Assembly (NCBI GenBank): GCA_964006375.1
Contig: OZ023267.1
Span: 19,034,539 to 19,098,538, forward strand
DNA: 64,000 bases
Origin: Tillus elongatus
Taxonomy: Eukaryota > Arthropoda > Insecta > Coleoptera > Cleridae
Reading direction: 5' to 3'
Numbering within the stretch: the first letter of the stretch is position 1; each line of letters opens with the position of its first letter. Shown in pieces: positions 31,698 through 42,513 of this stretch. The notes beneath the pieces were generated by a model, which saw only the letters and a program-made list of their open reading frames with translations, was not told the DNA's origin and searched no databases. The position numbers were made by a program, and so were the translations under genes.

Positions 31698-32227
31698 GCT
31701 GAGAAGCGCTCATTAGAAGTTTATAATCTTCTCAGAAGCGCTCATTCGAAGCTTATGATCTCATCTGGTTTGGGAGCTGAAAAATTGTATTCGGTCATTA
31801 TACAATATTCTCATTCAGATTAAAATATAAATGTCTAGCACTTCTGGTTATACCGGAGGTCACCATCAACTAGGTTATTTTAAATTAGGCACTGTGTATA
31901 TTTTTGGATTTTCAGAATAACAATTCAATTTCGGATAGATTTTATGTAGTGCACTCTAGACCTAGCCTTGTTAGTTCTTCAAATATTTGCGATTTTCGTA
32001 AAATATTTCTTATGGCAGCTCTTTTTATAATTTGATGTATCTTTCTCAAGTGTGAATCTAGGAATTCGATTGTTGGACAACAAATTGCTGGCAATCGTGG
32101 CTTGCAAAAGCATTGGAATGTGTAACTATTTTAATCGGAATAAGAGTATTGCATAATGACCGAAAACAAGTTTTCAGCTCTCAAATTAGATGAGAAGGTA
32201 ATAAACTTGTAATGAACGCTTCTCAGC
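31698..32227. mobile_element. Foldback element with about 130-bp terminal inverted repeats
   Basis: The left arm begins GCTGAGAAGCGCTCATTAGA; the right arm ends AATGAACGCTTCTCAGC. Inverted identity continues through GAGCTGAAAA(A/C)TTGT and TCGGTCATTAT(A/G)CAATA toward the centre. In the left arm a 37-bp segment (AGAAGCGCTCATT...) is directly duplicated. The interior has no ORF. MITE or foldback type; superfamily unknown. Confidence 0.75.
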
Positions 32228-32234
32228 AATCACC

Positions 32235-32285
32235 CATCATTTTCATTCCTTCATTTTCATTAAGAAAATTCACTAATAGAGAAAT

Positions 32286-32357
<72 letters not shown>

Positions 32358-32430
32358 GTGCGTAAGTGTCTCACCATCGTGATTTCTCTATTAGTAGAAG
32401 GAATGAAAATGATGAAAATTTTCTTGAATG
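32235..32430. repeat. (TA)n tract centred in a palindrome
   Basis: The (TA)n at 32289-32353 is flanked by inverted segments: CACTAATAGAGAAATCA on the left and TGATTTCTCTATTAGTA on the right, then CATCATTTTCATTCCTTC on the left and GAAGGAATGAAAATGATG on the right. An internal piece of the left arm is missing on the right. Confidence 0.8.
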
Positions 32431-33280
32431 AACGAACGATAGAGACTGGTGTAATGAATAATAAAATTTGTAAAATAAAGACTAAAGGATAAAGAACAAA
32501 TAAAGCAGAGCAAAGAACGAAACACGAAAGACGAAGAACAAAAACAAAACAAAAAAAAAAAACGAATAAAAATTATTTTTTATAGAACCTCAAAAACAAG
32601 TTATATTCGTACAGTCCGGCAGTAGTCACTTACATGTCAGTGGTCCTTATCGATAATTTAATAATGAATGAGATTAATCCAAGTCATTTATCGCATAAGA
32701 GGTTACATAATGGAAACGTCGATAAGTGCTGTTATAAGCACTGTGGGTAGTTTGTATTTCTGTTAGAATTTTAAATAAAGTTTAATGCCTTTTTAATTAT
32801 ACTACTTCAATAAAATCATCCGCCATTAAGCTTATATTTGTAATACACAGCAGACTAGAAACAGGTTTGTTAATTTTATGTAGCATTTAAAAACATACTA
32901 CAGTCCAACAAAATTTTACAAGTTTATTTCAAACAATATCGTTCTGATAGACCAACACTACTATAAAGGCCCGTAAGTATAGCCATACTGGTTTAAGAAC
33001 AAAACAACTTTGCCATGCAAGTATCTTAGTTCATTTAAAGTGCAGATCAATCTGGTTTGGTTAAGGCAGATCACTTTGAACTGTTCTCATAAACAAAGCA
33101 AAGGATCAAATAATTAACATCACATGATAAAACTATCCCCTGTAATTTACTACCTCCTCGCCTCACTGATCTGTCCACGTGTCCAGGTGACAAACGTGGA
33201 TTTCGACGTCTCGATGATGAAGTATTGATTACGGTTTGAGGGTTAGGCGATCTCTCAACAATGCCTCCTGACAGGTATAC
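32431..33280. other. No recognisable gene
   Basis: A-rich, with a GAACGAAACACGAAAGACGA-like imperfect run near 32500-32560. From 33120 the base composition rises toward the tandem repeat that begins at 33281. The 91-codon minus ORF (33071-33346) lies largely in repeat-flank sequence and has no recognised motif. Confidence 0.45.
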
Positions 33281-34045
33281 CACGACGTTAAGTTTCGTGT
33301 GACCAGAGCATAATAAACTATTATGCTGTCTCTCACTACCGCTCACGGTTCAGCCTGTTTTGCTGAAACGGTTACTGAACGCTGAATGACGGGGAAGTGA
33401 GAGAGCTCTTGCATTCAATCTACCTCTTTCTCTGTTGCCGCTTGATGACACTTGTCCCATGGCGCCACTGTCAGTACCTCAGCCGGTTTTGCTGCAACAG
33501 GTACTGAATGCTGGATGACGAAGAAGTGAGAGTGCTCTTGGATTCAATCTAGCTCTTTCTCTAGACGACGACGTTAAGTTTCGTGTGACCAGCATGAAAA
33601 GACTATTATGCTGTCTATGAGTACCGCTCACGGTTCAGCCGGTTTTGCTGTAACAGGTACTCAACGCCGAATGACGAGGGAGTGAGAGAGCTCTTGCATT
33701 CAATCTAGCTCTTTCTGTGTTGCCGCTTGATGTCACTTGTCCCATGGCGCCACTGTCTGTACCTCAGCCGGTTTTGCTACAACAGGTACTGAATGTTGGA
33801 TGACGAGGATGTGAGAGAGCTCTTGCATTCATTCTAGCTCTTTCTCTAGACGATGACGTTAAGTTTCGTGTAACCAGAGCATGATAAACTATTATGCTGT
33901 CTCTCAGTGCCGCTCACGGTTCAGCGGGTTTTGCTGTAACAGTTACTCAACGCGGAATGACGAGGAAGTGAGAGAGCTCTTGCATTCAATTTAGCTCTTT
34001 CTCTGTTGCCGCTTGATAACGCTCGTCACATGGCGCCAATGTCGG
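33281..34045. repeat. 285-bp higher-order tandem repeat built from two related half-units
   Basis: CGGTTCAGC(C/G) starts at 33346, 33631 and 33917, giving 285- and 286-bp periods. Each long unit holds two related halves starting CAGCC(T/G)GTTTTGCT, 129 bp apart in the first unit (33351 and 33480). Half 1 ends in GTTGCCGCTTGAT and CCATGGCGCCACTGTC; half 2 ends in ACGTTAAGTTTCGTGT(G/A)ACC and CTATTATGCTGTCT. About 2.7 long units are present. Its balanced base composition contrasts with the AT-rich flanks. No ORF runs through it. It could be a promoter/5' UTR array of a retroelement or a satellite seed. Confidence 0.85.
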
Positions 34046-34229
34046 TATCCCCAGCCTCCTGATGGCTGTTGTAGGCGTTAAGGGAACTTAGATGGTAATA
34101 AGGAAAATGGTTGAACCTAGGGATGGTAGGCGTGAATGTTTACAAATATTGGAACACAACACCTGGACTTTGGGCAGAAAAATAATAGAAGATTTTAAAA
34201 TGCGGATACGGTGAAAATAGCAAAGACAC

Positions 34230-34565
34230 TGTACAGCAACATAAAAACCAATAAAAGTGTGCTAAAGAGTTGAAAGAAGAAAGGTGTTTGCTGGAAGAAA
34301 TTGAAACAAGGAAGGCAAAATTTGTTGGAATTGTTTTAAGACATAATAACTTTCTGGCAACATTGTTTGAAGGAAATATATTTGGGAAAAAAACGGAGGA
34401 AGTGGACAAGGGAAAAACTTCTGGAAATGGCACAACTGATGAAGTGTGGAAGTAACAGTGAAATGAAGAGAGCTGCTGGAGATAAGAGAATCATGATGGC
34501 GACGTCAAAGCGACAGCGCCTTAAATTGTGATTATTGAGATCATGATGATGATGATGATGATAAT
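34230..34565 (+). pseudogene. RTE-type LINE C-terminus with (GAT)n tail
   Basis: The ORF reads KEERCLLEEIETRKAKFVG then HVLRHN-like IVLRHNNFLATLFEGN and IFGKK, matching the xRSLLxxIxxRRxxxxGHxLRHxxLxxxxxEGxxxGKRxRGRP region at the end of RTE-type ORF2. After a frameshift in the GKKxRGRP box, SEMKRAAGDKR appears in another frame and stops near 34530. The 3' end is GATGATGATGATGATGATAAT (split run near 34541), a trinucleotide tail of the sort common in RTE elements. Confidence 0.7.
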
Positions 34566-35297
34566 GATTTGGAACTGTCGTCATTAAAGTTAGTAATGCC
34601 ACGCTAACGGCCAGTGTATCTACAAAACTAATGAGGGACATGAAGCGAAAAACTTTATTTCTCGTAACTTTCTACAATTTTACTAAAATGTCTCAAAACT
34701 TTCCGAAATATTATTAACTTACGCAACGTATTCATCATAATACAATAACTTTTCTACTGGGTTATTTTAAACTTTTATGCAGATGCATATTCTTGTTTTT
34801 TGACTGGTATCGTCTTTATGAAGTAACTTCCAGAATGGCAGTGATAAATGATCAAGTAATATTGAAACAGTAGATAAAATACGGCTGTAGTCGAAACTTT
34901 TCATAAAGTTTTCCTCGACACGAAGAATCCGTATATATTTCATGAGCCATGAAGACAGTGGCGACGAAATAATCATCTGAAACAGTGCAGCATTAATTAT
35001 ATTGTTAGAGAAACTGCTCTGCACGGATAGACAGACTGCGTACTTTACCGGAATACCCGGGGGTATTATAAAATATGTCTCTCTGGACTCACGACTGGGA
35101 CCTTCCAGACTCTGAACTTCCTACCAGTTAGTTCACCACTATCCTCATCCCCCTGTAGCTAACTATTTGCTGGAATACTGCGGATTTCCCGGATTCTCAT
35201 CGTTTAGGTATGGCTGATAAGGTGCCAAACCGAACGGAATTCGATAGTGTTTCTCTGAATTAATTAGGCGAAGTAACAAGATTTATAACATCATGTA

Positions 35298-35300
<3 letters not shown>
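34566..35300. other. No recognisable gene
   Basis: AT-rich with no credible ORF, terminal repeat or RNA gene visible. Confidence 0.5.

Positions 35301-35391
<91 letters not shown>
35301..35391. repeat. (TA)n microsatellite, about 90 bp
   Basis: Uninterrupted tract just upstream of the SINE at 35435. Confidence 0.95.
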
Positions 35392-35392
<1 letters not shown>

Positions 35393-35434
35393 GCCATTAT
35401 TGTCCCAATTCTTTTCATACATATATACACTTAG

Positions 35435-35758
35435 TAAAGCCTCAGTGGTTCAGTGAAGAAGAACTGGTGCCTCTGAACCGAAGCGTACTGGGTTCGATCA
35501 AACATCAACCGAACTTGTGGCATTGTATTTGAGCGAATTGAATCTCTGCACGTTCCGCTCTTCAGAGCGGGCGTAAAGCCGCCGGTCCCGTGTCCATGCG
35601 ATGTTAGGCACGTTAAAGATCCCTACCATATTTACAGAAAGGCGGGGATTCGGAAAAATTCCAGGGTAGTGACGCGAAACTGCTCCCTGGTGTCGGTGAT
35701 TGGCCTTAGTCGCGGAAATAGACCGACGTTAAAGAAACAAAAACGCACACACATACGC
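35435..35758 (+). mobile_element. tRNA-headed SINE, copy 1
   Basis: The head GCCTCAGTGGTTCAGTG (A-box-like) and GGTTCGATC (B box) resemble a tRNA with the internal RNA polymerase III promoter; the CCTCTGAACC loop sits between them. The body shared by all three copies includes GTCCATGCGATGTTRGGCAC, GTTAAAGATCC, CGGTGATTGGCC and GACCGACGTTAAAGAAACAA at the end. The 3' end runs into a (CA)-rich tail. A break after the B box removes about 25 bp present in the other copies. SINEs need a LINE's machinery; the partner LINE is not identifiable here. Target duplication is not clear for this copy. Confidence 0.85.
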
Positions 35759-35822
35759 TATGTGAACATTGGAACCTGTGATGAGCAATTTGAAAACCCA
35801 AATCACCACAACACATCTTTTT

Positions 35823-35857
35823 GACGATCGTTTCACCAACAAAGTCAGCATCATCAG
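35823..35857 (-). ncRNA. Hammerhead ribozyme-like motif, PLE type 1
   Basis: Minus strand: CTGATGA, extra T, stem II GCTGAC-TTT-GTTGGT (all positions pair, with wobbles), GAA, AC-GATC-GT, C. Compared with the copy at 13052 two stem II positions differ, and pairing is kept through G-U wobbles. A TATA-like element lies about 40 bp upstream on the same strand. Confidence 0.7.
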
Positions 35858-35893
35858 AGGATGAAAAATTCTAACTGCTTACTTCTAACATCA

Positions 35894-35906
35894 CCTTTTA
35901 TACTGA
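35894..35906 (-). promoter_or_regulatory. TATA-like element in PLE pLTR
   Basis: Minus strand AGTATAAAAGGTGATG, matched on the plus strand at 43471 (CAGTATAAAAGGTAATG) at the same distance upstream of the hammerhead motif. It is plausibly the pLTR promoter. No transcript data. Confidence 0.5.
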
Positions 35907-36672
35907 ATCTTAGGTAAAGAGTGATATCGAGAGGGAGACTAAATCGCAGGCAAATTTTCAGTGTATTGTATTTTTATTGCTGGACGAGGTTTTTGAACTT
36001 CCTTTGTCCACTTTACCTGACAGGTTTCGGAATGGTTATCTGCATCAAAGACCTGAGCGTAAACAGAGGACTACAAACCAGTGGCGGAGATCTGTTTAAG
36101 GAACTTTTGTTTTTTATTGCGCTACATATATGAATACTTTCGTACGCATCTAGCTTGGCTGGCTGTCTAAAATTTTTGATAATTTTCAGATTCTCTTTAT
36201 CAATCTGGTGGTTATTATCCCAAATATGTTGTGCCACGCATGACTTGTCTACACTACTGTATCTCAATGTGCCAGGTGTTCACGAGATCTAGTCTCAACG
36301 GTTCTCTTAGTCTGCCCAACGTATTTAAGACTACAATCTTTACAACCTATCTCATAGAGACCCGACATTCCAGTGGCTTTATCTCTATCTTTGGTATTAT
36401 CTAACAAATTTCTTAAATTATTTTTTGTCGCAAAAATTATCTGCAAATCGGCTTTCTTAAAGATGCTCTCGAGAACCCTTGTGATACGCGGTTCAAAATG
36501 CAGGCAAACAATTTTTTTCTCTATTTTATCCTTTCTGAATGTCGTGCATTCCGCTAACATTTTCTTTGTTCTGTGTCTATTAATTAATTTTGCCATGTTT
36601 TTAATGTACTGTAAATCCTTACTTGACGCTAACAAACTTGTTATTATCAGATGCAGCATGAGTCATTGCCAC

Positions 36673-37180
36673 AGATGAAGTCTCAGAGGTTATCAAGGGG
36701 CTTCATAACTGAAGGCTCACGGGCCTGATGGTGTCCAAAACTTTTAGTTGAAGAAATTGTGGTGTACACATCATCCATTGGCAGTAATTGATATATGACG
36801 GTATGCTTGCCGCAAAGGATGATGCCGTTGCTTCCTACGCTAGGAGATATGTATCTTGTATCAAAGTACTAGCGGTGTCCTGCAGACCACGGAGGTCTTC
36901 CAAGCAAGAGGCCTTGATTAATGCGACCATTTGAAATACCAACAAAGTACAACAAGATCATTTAGAATAGAGACCGCGACATGCAAGTTAAAGAGACAGT
37001 GAATGACAGATAGTGCCGGAGTGATCCCGACATTCATGTCGTTAACTCGTGTCGTTTCTAATCATCTTCTCTGAGGACATTAGGAGACTGCGCCTTGCAG
37101 AACACCGTTATGAGACCACACAGGAATCGACAATGCTCGTAGCTGCCCATATCTTGTGCAAGTTTCTGGGAGATTAAGTA
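36673..37180 (+). pseudogene. R2/R4-like LINE with large internal deletion
   Basis: The start reads DEVSEVIKGLHN then AHGPDGVQN and LKKLW (36674-36760), the block that opens the reverse transcriptase in R2/NeSL-type LINEs. The rest of the RT is missing. From about 36945 a YNKII...NRDRDMQVK segment and then IPTFMSLTRVVSNHL, EDIRRLRLAEHRYE and AAHILCKFLGD appear in shifting frames. They align well with the last part of the 11105-12225 copy (EKIINYRDLKIQVK, IPIAMSSTGVAPNNL, ENIKRLGLGEHLYK, TAHAVRRFLG). So head and tail of the same family are joined by a deletion of most of the element. Confidence 0.65.
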
Positions 37181-37299
37181 GCGTCGCTTGATACCTAAAA
37201 AGGCCCCCATCTAAGCTCAATCCCTTTGATATCCGAGATGCCTGGAATGAGAGAATGTCTTCTTTGAAAAAATGTAAAAGCCCTTTAAGCTTATTTTTT

Positions 37300-39595
37300 T
37301 ATATTTCAACAACACACCACGAGGGCTTACATCCTAAATACTATCGTACCGTGGGTGTCGAGAAGGAGGAAAGAGGCAACTTGTTAATTCTGGACTTGAA
37401 GGTTTGGAGGTTCGGAAGATAAGGAAAAACATGTGCCGGCAAGGAATTCCACAACTTAGGAAACCTAATTTCTTAGCAGCTGCTTCTGCAATTGATTTGA
37501 CATGTTGGTACCAATTGAGATTTCATCCACAGAAATGGAAACAAGTGAAAAGAACTCATTACTTTGAATAACTTGGTTGGTCATTGTGATGGGTCTAGGA
37601 CTGGTGTATCTCTTATGAGATAGAAGGCAAGACTGAGATTTGGTTGAGTTGAATTGTAGAAGATTTCTAGTTCCCCAGTTTAATATTTTTTGGAGATCCA
37701 CAGATACAGAACCATCCATGAGTCTGCGATCCTCATCTAATTGGGCTAAATAGACAGGCTTAGAATATTGTATATTTGAGTGAAGGGTGGTGTCGTCCGC
37801 GTAACTGTGAACTGGGTTGGATGTGCTAGAGAGGAGGTCACTGATGCGGAGAAGAAACAAAGTAGGGGCTAAAGCTGAACCTTGAGGGACTCGTGCATTA
37901 ATTGGATACAGTTTAGAGGAATGGCCATCCACGACAACAAAAATGCTCCGGATGGAGAGAAAATTTGCTGTCCAGGTACAGAGTTTTGGTGGTAGGCCAT
38001 AGGCCGGAAATTTACTAAGCAGCGCTGCGTGCCAGACCTGGTCGAATGTTTTGGATATTTCTAGAGCGACAATCTGGGAGTCACCGTGTAGGTCCACAGA
38101 CTTGTTCCAAAAATGGGTGACAAAGGAAAGGAGGTCGGCAGTTGATCTGTGCTTAAGGAATCCATACTGCCTGTCGTGGATTAGACTGTGTTTTTCAAGA
38201 CATCTTAGTAATTCGGTGTTTATATACTTTTCCATCACTTTAGAGACGACTGAAAGGAGATAAATAGGGCTGTAGTTGTTAGGAAGCGCTTTGGATCCTT
38301 TCTTGGGGACGGGTTATACTCGAGCAGTTTTCCAGTTACTAGTGAATTGCCTCTATTGTAAGATGTCTGAAGCAGACGAGTCAGGACAGGAGCAAGTTCT
38401 GGTGCGCATTTTTTGAGAGCAATTGCTGGGATCTCGTCAAGGCCAGAGGCTTTCCTGGTATTAAGAGAAGAGAGCATCTTTCGTACCTTTTCAGTTTAGA
38501 AAATGATATCCGTCATTATATGCGCGGCATTGGGCTAGTTTTTTGCCTCAGAAAGAAAGCGGACATCGCGGTTTCTTGCGTCGTTAAATGCTTCACGGTT
38601 TTCTTGACTCGGATTGTGTAGAAGCGTTTTGTGAGCTTTGATTTTTTAAGGTTGGCCTTGTTACAGGATTTAGAGAACCAGAGCTTTTGAGTGGCTGAAG
38701 AAGTTTTCTGTGTACGTGGAATAAATAATTCCATGTCAGCTTGGATAATTTCGGTGACGTTTTGTGAGATATCAGAGCGGTCAGGATGAGAGAAGCAGAC
38801 AGACGCCCATGGAAATGAGGAAAAGTAATCCCGCATTTCGTCCCAGTTCGCGTAGTTGTAGTGCCAAACAATACGTGGGTGTGATGACTGTGTGACCTCG
38901 GGTTGCATTGCGCAGGAAGAAGCGACCATGCCGTGGTCTGAGCGACCAAGGGGGCGGTGACTAATGTCTTATAGCATTAAGGTTTTGTAGTAAGAAGGAG
39001 ATCCAAGGGATTTGAGCTGTGTATTAGGATGCGAGGAAAGTAAGTAGGTTGCTGAACCATATTGGCTAAAGAATTGTTGACTGTAAGGGCCTCCGCTGCT
39101 CTCCCTTGTGGATCGGTTTTTGAAGATCCTAGCCATTCCTTATTATGGACATTGAAGTCATCATAAATAGTGACCTCGGAGGAGGAAATTCAGAAACCAG
39201 ATGGTCGGTTTTTTTCAGAAAGGTAGTCGAAGAGCTGGACAAAGTTGTTAGAAGGTGACCGGTAAATGCAACAGATGAATTTAGTTGCAGCTCTGAGAGA
39301 GAGTTTCATCCAAAGTATGTCTTTTCTTCCAGCTTCTAAATTGGGGAGTCTGGTGCAGGGCAGATTGCTACGGACATATGCGCACACACCTCCATTCAAT
39401 CTAAAGGAAGTAAGGAGCTCATACCATGGGAAATTAAGGTGATTTGTGGCTGTTTTAGCGCTGATTTTGGTTTCGGTGAGGAAGAGGAGTTGGGGCCTAT
39501 TAGCCTGGAGTAAATGGTGGACGGAGTTCAGGTTACAATTTAGGACACATATATTCGTGAAGGATATGTTACTTTTAGGTTTCGATGAATTTTTT
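37300..39595 (-). pseudogene. LINE family A, copy 4: endonuclease, RT and 3' end (longest copy)
   Basis: On the minus strand an apurinic-type endonuclease (EEP family) comes first. VLNCNLNSVHHLLQANRPQL and LFLTETKIS are near 39540-39460. MNGGVCAYVRSNLPCTRLPN and KFICCIYRSPSNN are at 39399-39240, and FNVHNKEWLGSSKTDPQG (after a stop) near 39150. The RT follows in ORF 38238-37465: DRQYGFLKHRSTADL, ALEISKTFDQVWHAALLSK (first Asp kept), ARVPQGSALAPTLFLL and HSYADDTTLHS. Most of the thumb after LRN is deleted (it jumps to the GIPCRHMF tail near 37440). It ends near 37300 in TTAGGATGTAAGCCC and a poly-A (minus strand). Several stops and frameshifts in the endonuclease make it inactive. Confidence 0.9.
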
Positions 39596-40741
39596 TAACA
39601 GAAAAATTATGTGTCCATACCCCACCTTTAAATGATTACAAAGTAAAAGCATATTTTTACGCTAAATGTATATAATTTTTGGTGTATAATCAACGTACTT
39701 AACGTTAAGGCTTGTCAATAACATGCAAACAATAAAAAGATATTTAATAATTGATATTGGATACGTTAGAAAAAAAGCGGTAAGCGCATTGTTTGGAGTC
39801 TTTAAAGATCGATGAGTGTTATAGAAACGACCATCTTAAAGCTGAACTCTCTTTGTAGCGATCTGATAAAAACTGATACAGTAAAATTTAACTCTAGACA
39901 AATTCGGTGATAAATCTAGTTGTGGACTAGATATAAAATTAGTAACATTAAAATGTTAACATTAAACCTCCTCAGCAATTAAAACTAAAACACTGCTATT
40001 ACATCTAGTACTTTGAACGAAACCCTGAACCCCGAAGAAATGACGATATCCGCATCGTAAGGAGGACGCTGCGTAAGTTTTGCGTTAAATTTTATAGGCG
40101 GGTGTGAAGGGGATTTTGCGAACATTATCGTTATACCCTCAGCAAGGGGGTACAAATGACGTCCCGTAATATGTCGTCGTTTTTTTCATGAAATATGAAT
40201 TTTTCACTACAGCGGGGGCTGTAAAATTTATCACCGCGCTTTTGGCAAACATGAACCAGATGACTGATATTGACCAGGCGACCTGCGGCGAATAATTTGT
40301 ACTTGTAAATTCCTGGGCTGACTCTTCACTCTCATTTACATGGAAGTGCCTCTTAATCATCCTTGGCCCTCATTTTATTGTCACTGTGCAATGCAACGGG
40401 ATATTACCCCGGAGCTGGACAGGGATGGATTCAAAAACCTTGACATGGCATTAAAAAATAATTGAAGGAAACAAACAACGTAAACGACAATATAGAATAC
40501 ATTACGAGTATATTTTCTCTAAAATAATCAGGTTATTAACCGGCAAGTGCGTTATGGTATCGAATTTTCATAAAAATATCATCACACTCTCCAGGATATG
40601 TAGCCTTGTCGTCACAAGCATGTCCCTCTGTATCCGGCAGCTCCATTCGTTTCACTGTAGCTTCTGCACTTCTGTTTTGGTTTTGCTTTTGGTCTCCTCT
40701 TCTATTTTTTTTCAAGTATCTTTAAATAATGCACTAAGTTA
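39596..40741. other. No recognisable gene; one repeat terminus
   Basis: AT-rich. At 40537 GGCAAGTGCGTTATGG then TATCGAATTTTCATAAAAAT matches the terminus of the 23686-23991 element. A 73-codon minus ORF (40139-40360) has no motif I recognise. Confidence 0.45.
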
Positions 40742-40854
40742 AATTGGAACCTGTGGTGAGCACTGATAAGCACACTTGGAGAGCCCAAATCACCACGACA
40801 CATTTTAACGAGACATGACGATCGTTTCACTAACAAAGTTATCGTAGAGATACC
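40742..40854 (-). mobile_element. PLE pLTR fragment with truncated hammerhead core, cut by a hAT
   Basis: Minus strand: the hammerhead region 40849-40817 keeps TAAC-TTT-GTTAGT, GAAAC, GATCGTC but has lost the CTGATGA end (reads CTACGA). The TGTGT(C)GTGGTGATTTGGG box and the TTATCAGTGCTCACCACAGG terminus follow. The hAT at 40855-42505 separates it from PLE coding sequence that continues in the opposite orientation. Confidence 0.75.
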
Positions 40855-42505
40855 CAGTGGCGGCTTGACAATAGGGTCAAATGGTCATTGACCTCCCAAT
40901 CAAATAATCAAATCAATAAAAAACTTATTTAAAAATTTAAAAAAATACATCTATAAGAGTATCTTTAACAACAAACCATCCAAAAATATCTAAAAAAGTG
41001 TATGGAATCTTCAATTTTCATCCTTACATTACTTACACAGCTTAAAAGTCGCACACGTTATGTCCCGGTCAAAAATAAGATTTGCCAAATATGCCTGTCC
41101 TTTTAAATGTGTGTATATTACTCCACTGCGGCTTAAGACTACCGGGGAGCGAGAAAGAATCATCATAAAATCAACGTGTTAAAACGAGCGAAAAAGTCGG
41201 GGTTCAGGCAATGACCGAGAACACCCAATGTGTCGTCTGGCGTCACCTCCCTCGGCAATTTAGATATATGTTTGTTTACTATTGCAGTCTTCCCGTTGAA
41301 CTTGTTATCGGCGTCATCGTCATCCAAGGTGTCGAGCGGAGATTTCATAAATTAATAGTTACTAATTACAATTATTATATTAAACCAGTTGTTAAACATT
41401 AAATTTTTAAAATGTCGGATCTTTGTATTGTTTGTGAAATTGTGTTTAGAAAGAAAGCAACAGTTTATCATTCGAAAAGCGCCTGGAATTTAAACAGCTT
41501 GGGCGGCCCTTACCCGAACTTACGTTAAAGCAAGTGACTCGGGACAAAAATAAAAGTGTAAATAGGTATTTCAAAAAAACGATGTATGATTTGTATGATT
41601 TTATGTGGCTGCAAAGACAAGGACATGTTTTTTTTGCTTTCCGTGTTTGTTGTTTTCTCCTTTGTCCGATGTTTGGAGTAAAACAGGTGTAAATGATTTA
41701 AAACATTTGAAAGAGAAAATTAAGAAACATACTTTAGCTGCAGATCATATCAAGTTCATGGTGAGTTTTTCAGCCCTTGGCAAAGTGGACATTAGACTTC
41801 AACTCGATAGTGCCTACAGAAAATCTGTGCAAGCTTTTAACGTAACTGTAACTCAAAATCGGTACATTTTAAATAAAATATTAAACTGTATTAAATTCTG
41901 CGGAGCCTTTGAACTCGCTTTGAGAGGTCACGATGAGACTGAGACTTCAGAAAATCCAGGGATTTTTCGTGGACTTGTAAATTTTGTGGCAGATTTGGAC
42001 TCAATTTTTAAAGACCATTTAGAAATCATTAAAGGAATTTCAAAAACTATACAAAATGATTTACTGGATTCGATATTGTTTGTCTCACCTGAATGTATCA
42101 AAAAAGAAGTGAAAAATGCCCCATTTTTGGGAATTCAAGTAGACGAATCCACAGATAGTTCCAATAAAACACTAATGGTTTTAATAATTCGCTACGTTGG
42201 AAGGAATAATTTTTAAAGGGTTCTGGAAATTCATAAAACCGGAGGGAAAAACGGCTGACGATTTGGCAAAAGTAATATTTATAGAATTGGAAAATTTGGG
42301 GGTTGAACCAGAAGAATTAATTGCTCAGTGTTACGATGGCGCTTCAGTAATGAGTGGAAAATTTGGAGGGGTTCAAAACAAGATTAAAGAAAAATATCCA
42401 AATGCTCATTTGCTCAATTTTTGGCCTACGGCGCTTTTTTTCCAGAAAACCACTTTTTGTAAATACAGTTGACCTCCCTATCAAATTAACCTCGAGCCGC
42501 CACTG
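40855..42505 (+). mobile_element. hAT element with 8-bp target-site duplication, 3' coding half deleted
   Basis: Left terminus CAGTGGCGGCTTGA, right terminus TCGAGCCGCCACTG, flanked by identical GAGATACC on both sides (40847-40854 and 42506-42513). The 8-bp duplication is the hallmark of hAT transposition. Both subterminal regions hold a GACCTCCC(A/T)ATCAAAT box (40891 on plus, 42471 on plus). The insertion interrupts a PLE; removing it and one TSD joins the flanks to a sequence reading GAGATACCAAAGACTTAA, equivalent to PLE coding sequence at 14354. Confidence 0.9.
41480..42472 (+). pseudogene. hAT transposase, N-terminal half (ZMYM1-like, DUF4371 type)
   Basis: Frames combine to RPLPELTLKQVTRDKNKS (about 41500-41560), then TRTCFFCFPCLLF and DVWSKTGVNDLKHLKEKIKK, the TTF/zinc-type domain of ZMYM1-like hAT transposases. 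NAPFLGIQVDESTDSSNK (near 42118-42170) follows, with the acidic residues of the catalytic core start. After a frameshift near 42205, CYDGASVMSGKFGGVQNKIK and EKYPNAHLLNF carry the next conserved block. The coding region stops at 42472. The remaining half, including the C-terminal dimerisation domain, is missing by deletion up to the right terminus. It could only move with transposase in trans. Confidence 0.85.
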
Positions 42506-42513
42506 GAGATACC

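Larger units (their letters stand above)
35765..36690 (-). mobile_element. Penelope-like element: GIY-YIG endonuclease region and pLTR
   Basis: The minus strand carries ORF 36659-36264: KLINRHRTKKMLAECTTF, CLHFEPRITRVLESIF, then the GIY-YIG nuclease start SGLYEIGCKDCSLKYVGQTK (GLY and YVG replace GIY and YIG) and RSREHLAH. The next frame (36267-36013) continues with CVAQHIWDNNHQID. It then passes the seed CATATATG (36124), the GGACGAGG segment, a TATA-like AGTATAAAAGG (minus, near 35900), the hammerhead motif and the TGTGTTGTGGTGATTTGGG terminus, ending near 35765. The reverse transcriptase is missing upstream, where an R2-like LINE fragment begins. One frameshift lies between the ORFs. This is the best-preserved PLE endonuclease here. 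Confidence 0.85.

Noticed and set aside
33281..34045. CRISPR-like array
   Set aside because: The repeats are long (about 285 bp), contiguous and without unique spacers; the context is eukaryotic.
36084..36095. ACCAGTGGCGGAG as a hAT terminus
   Set aside because: It lies within PLE coding sequence (reverse of the RSPPLV codons) and has no partner terminus.
36264..36659. GIY-YIG nuclease read as a homing endonuclease
   Set aside because: The upstream segment and the pLTR with hammerhead motif identify it as the endonuclease of a Penelope-like element.
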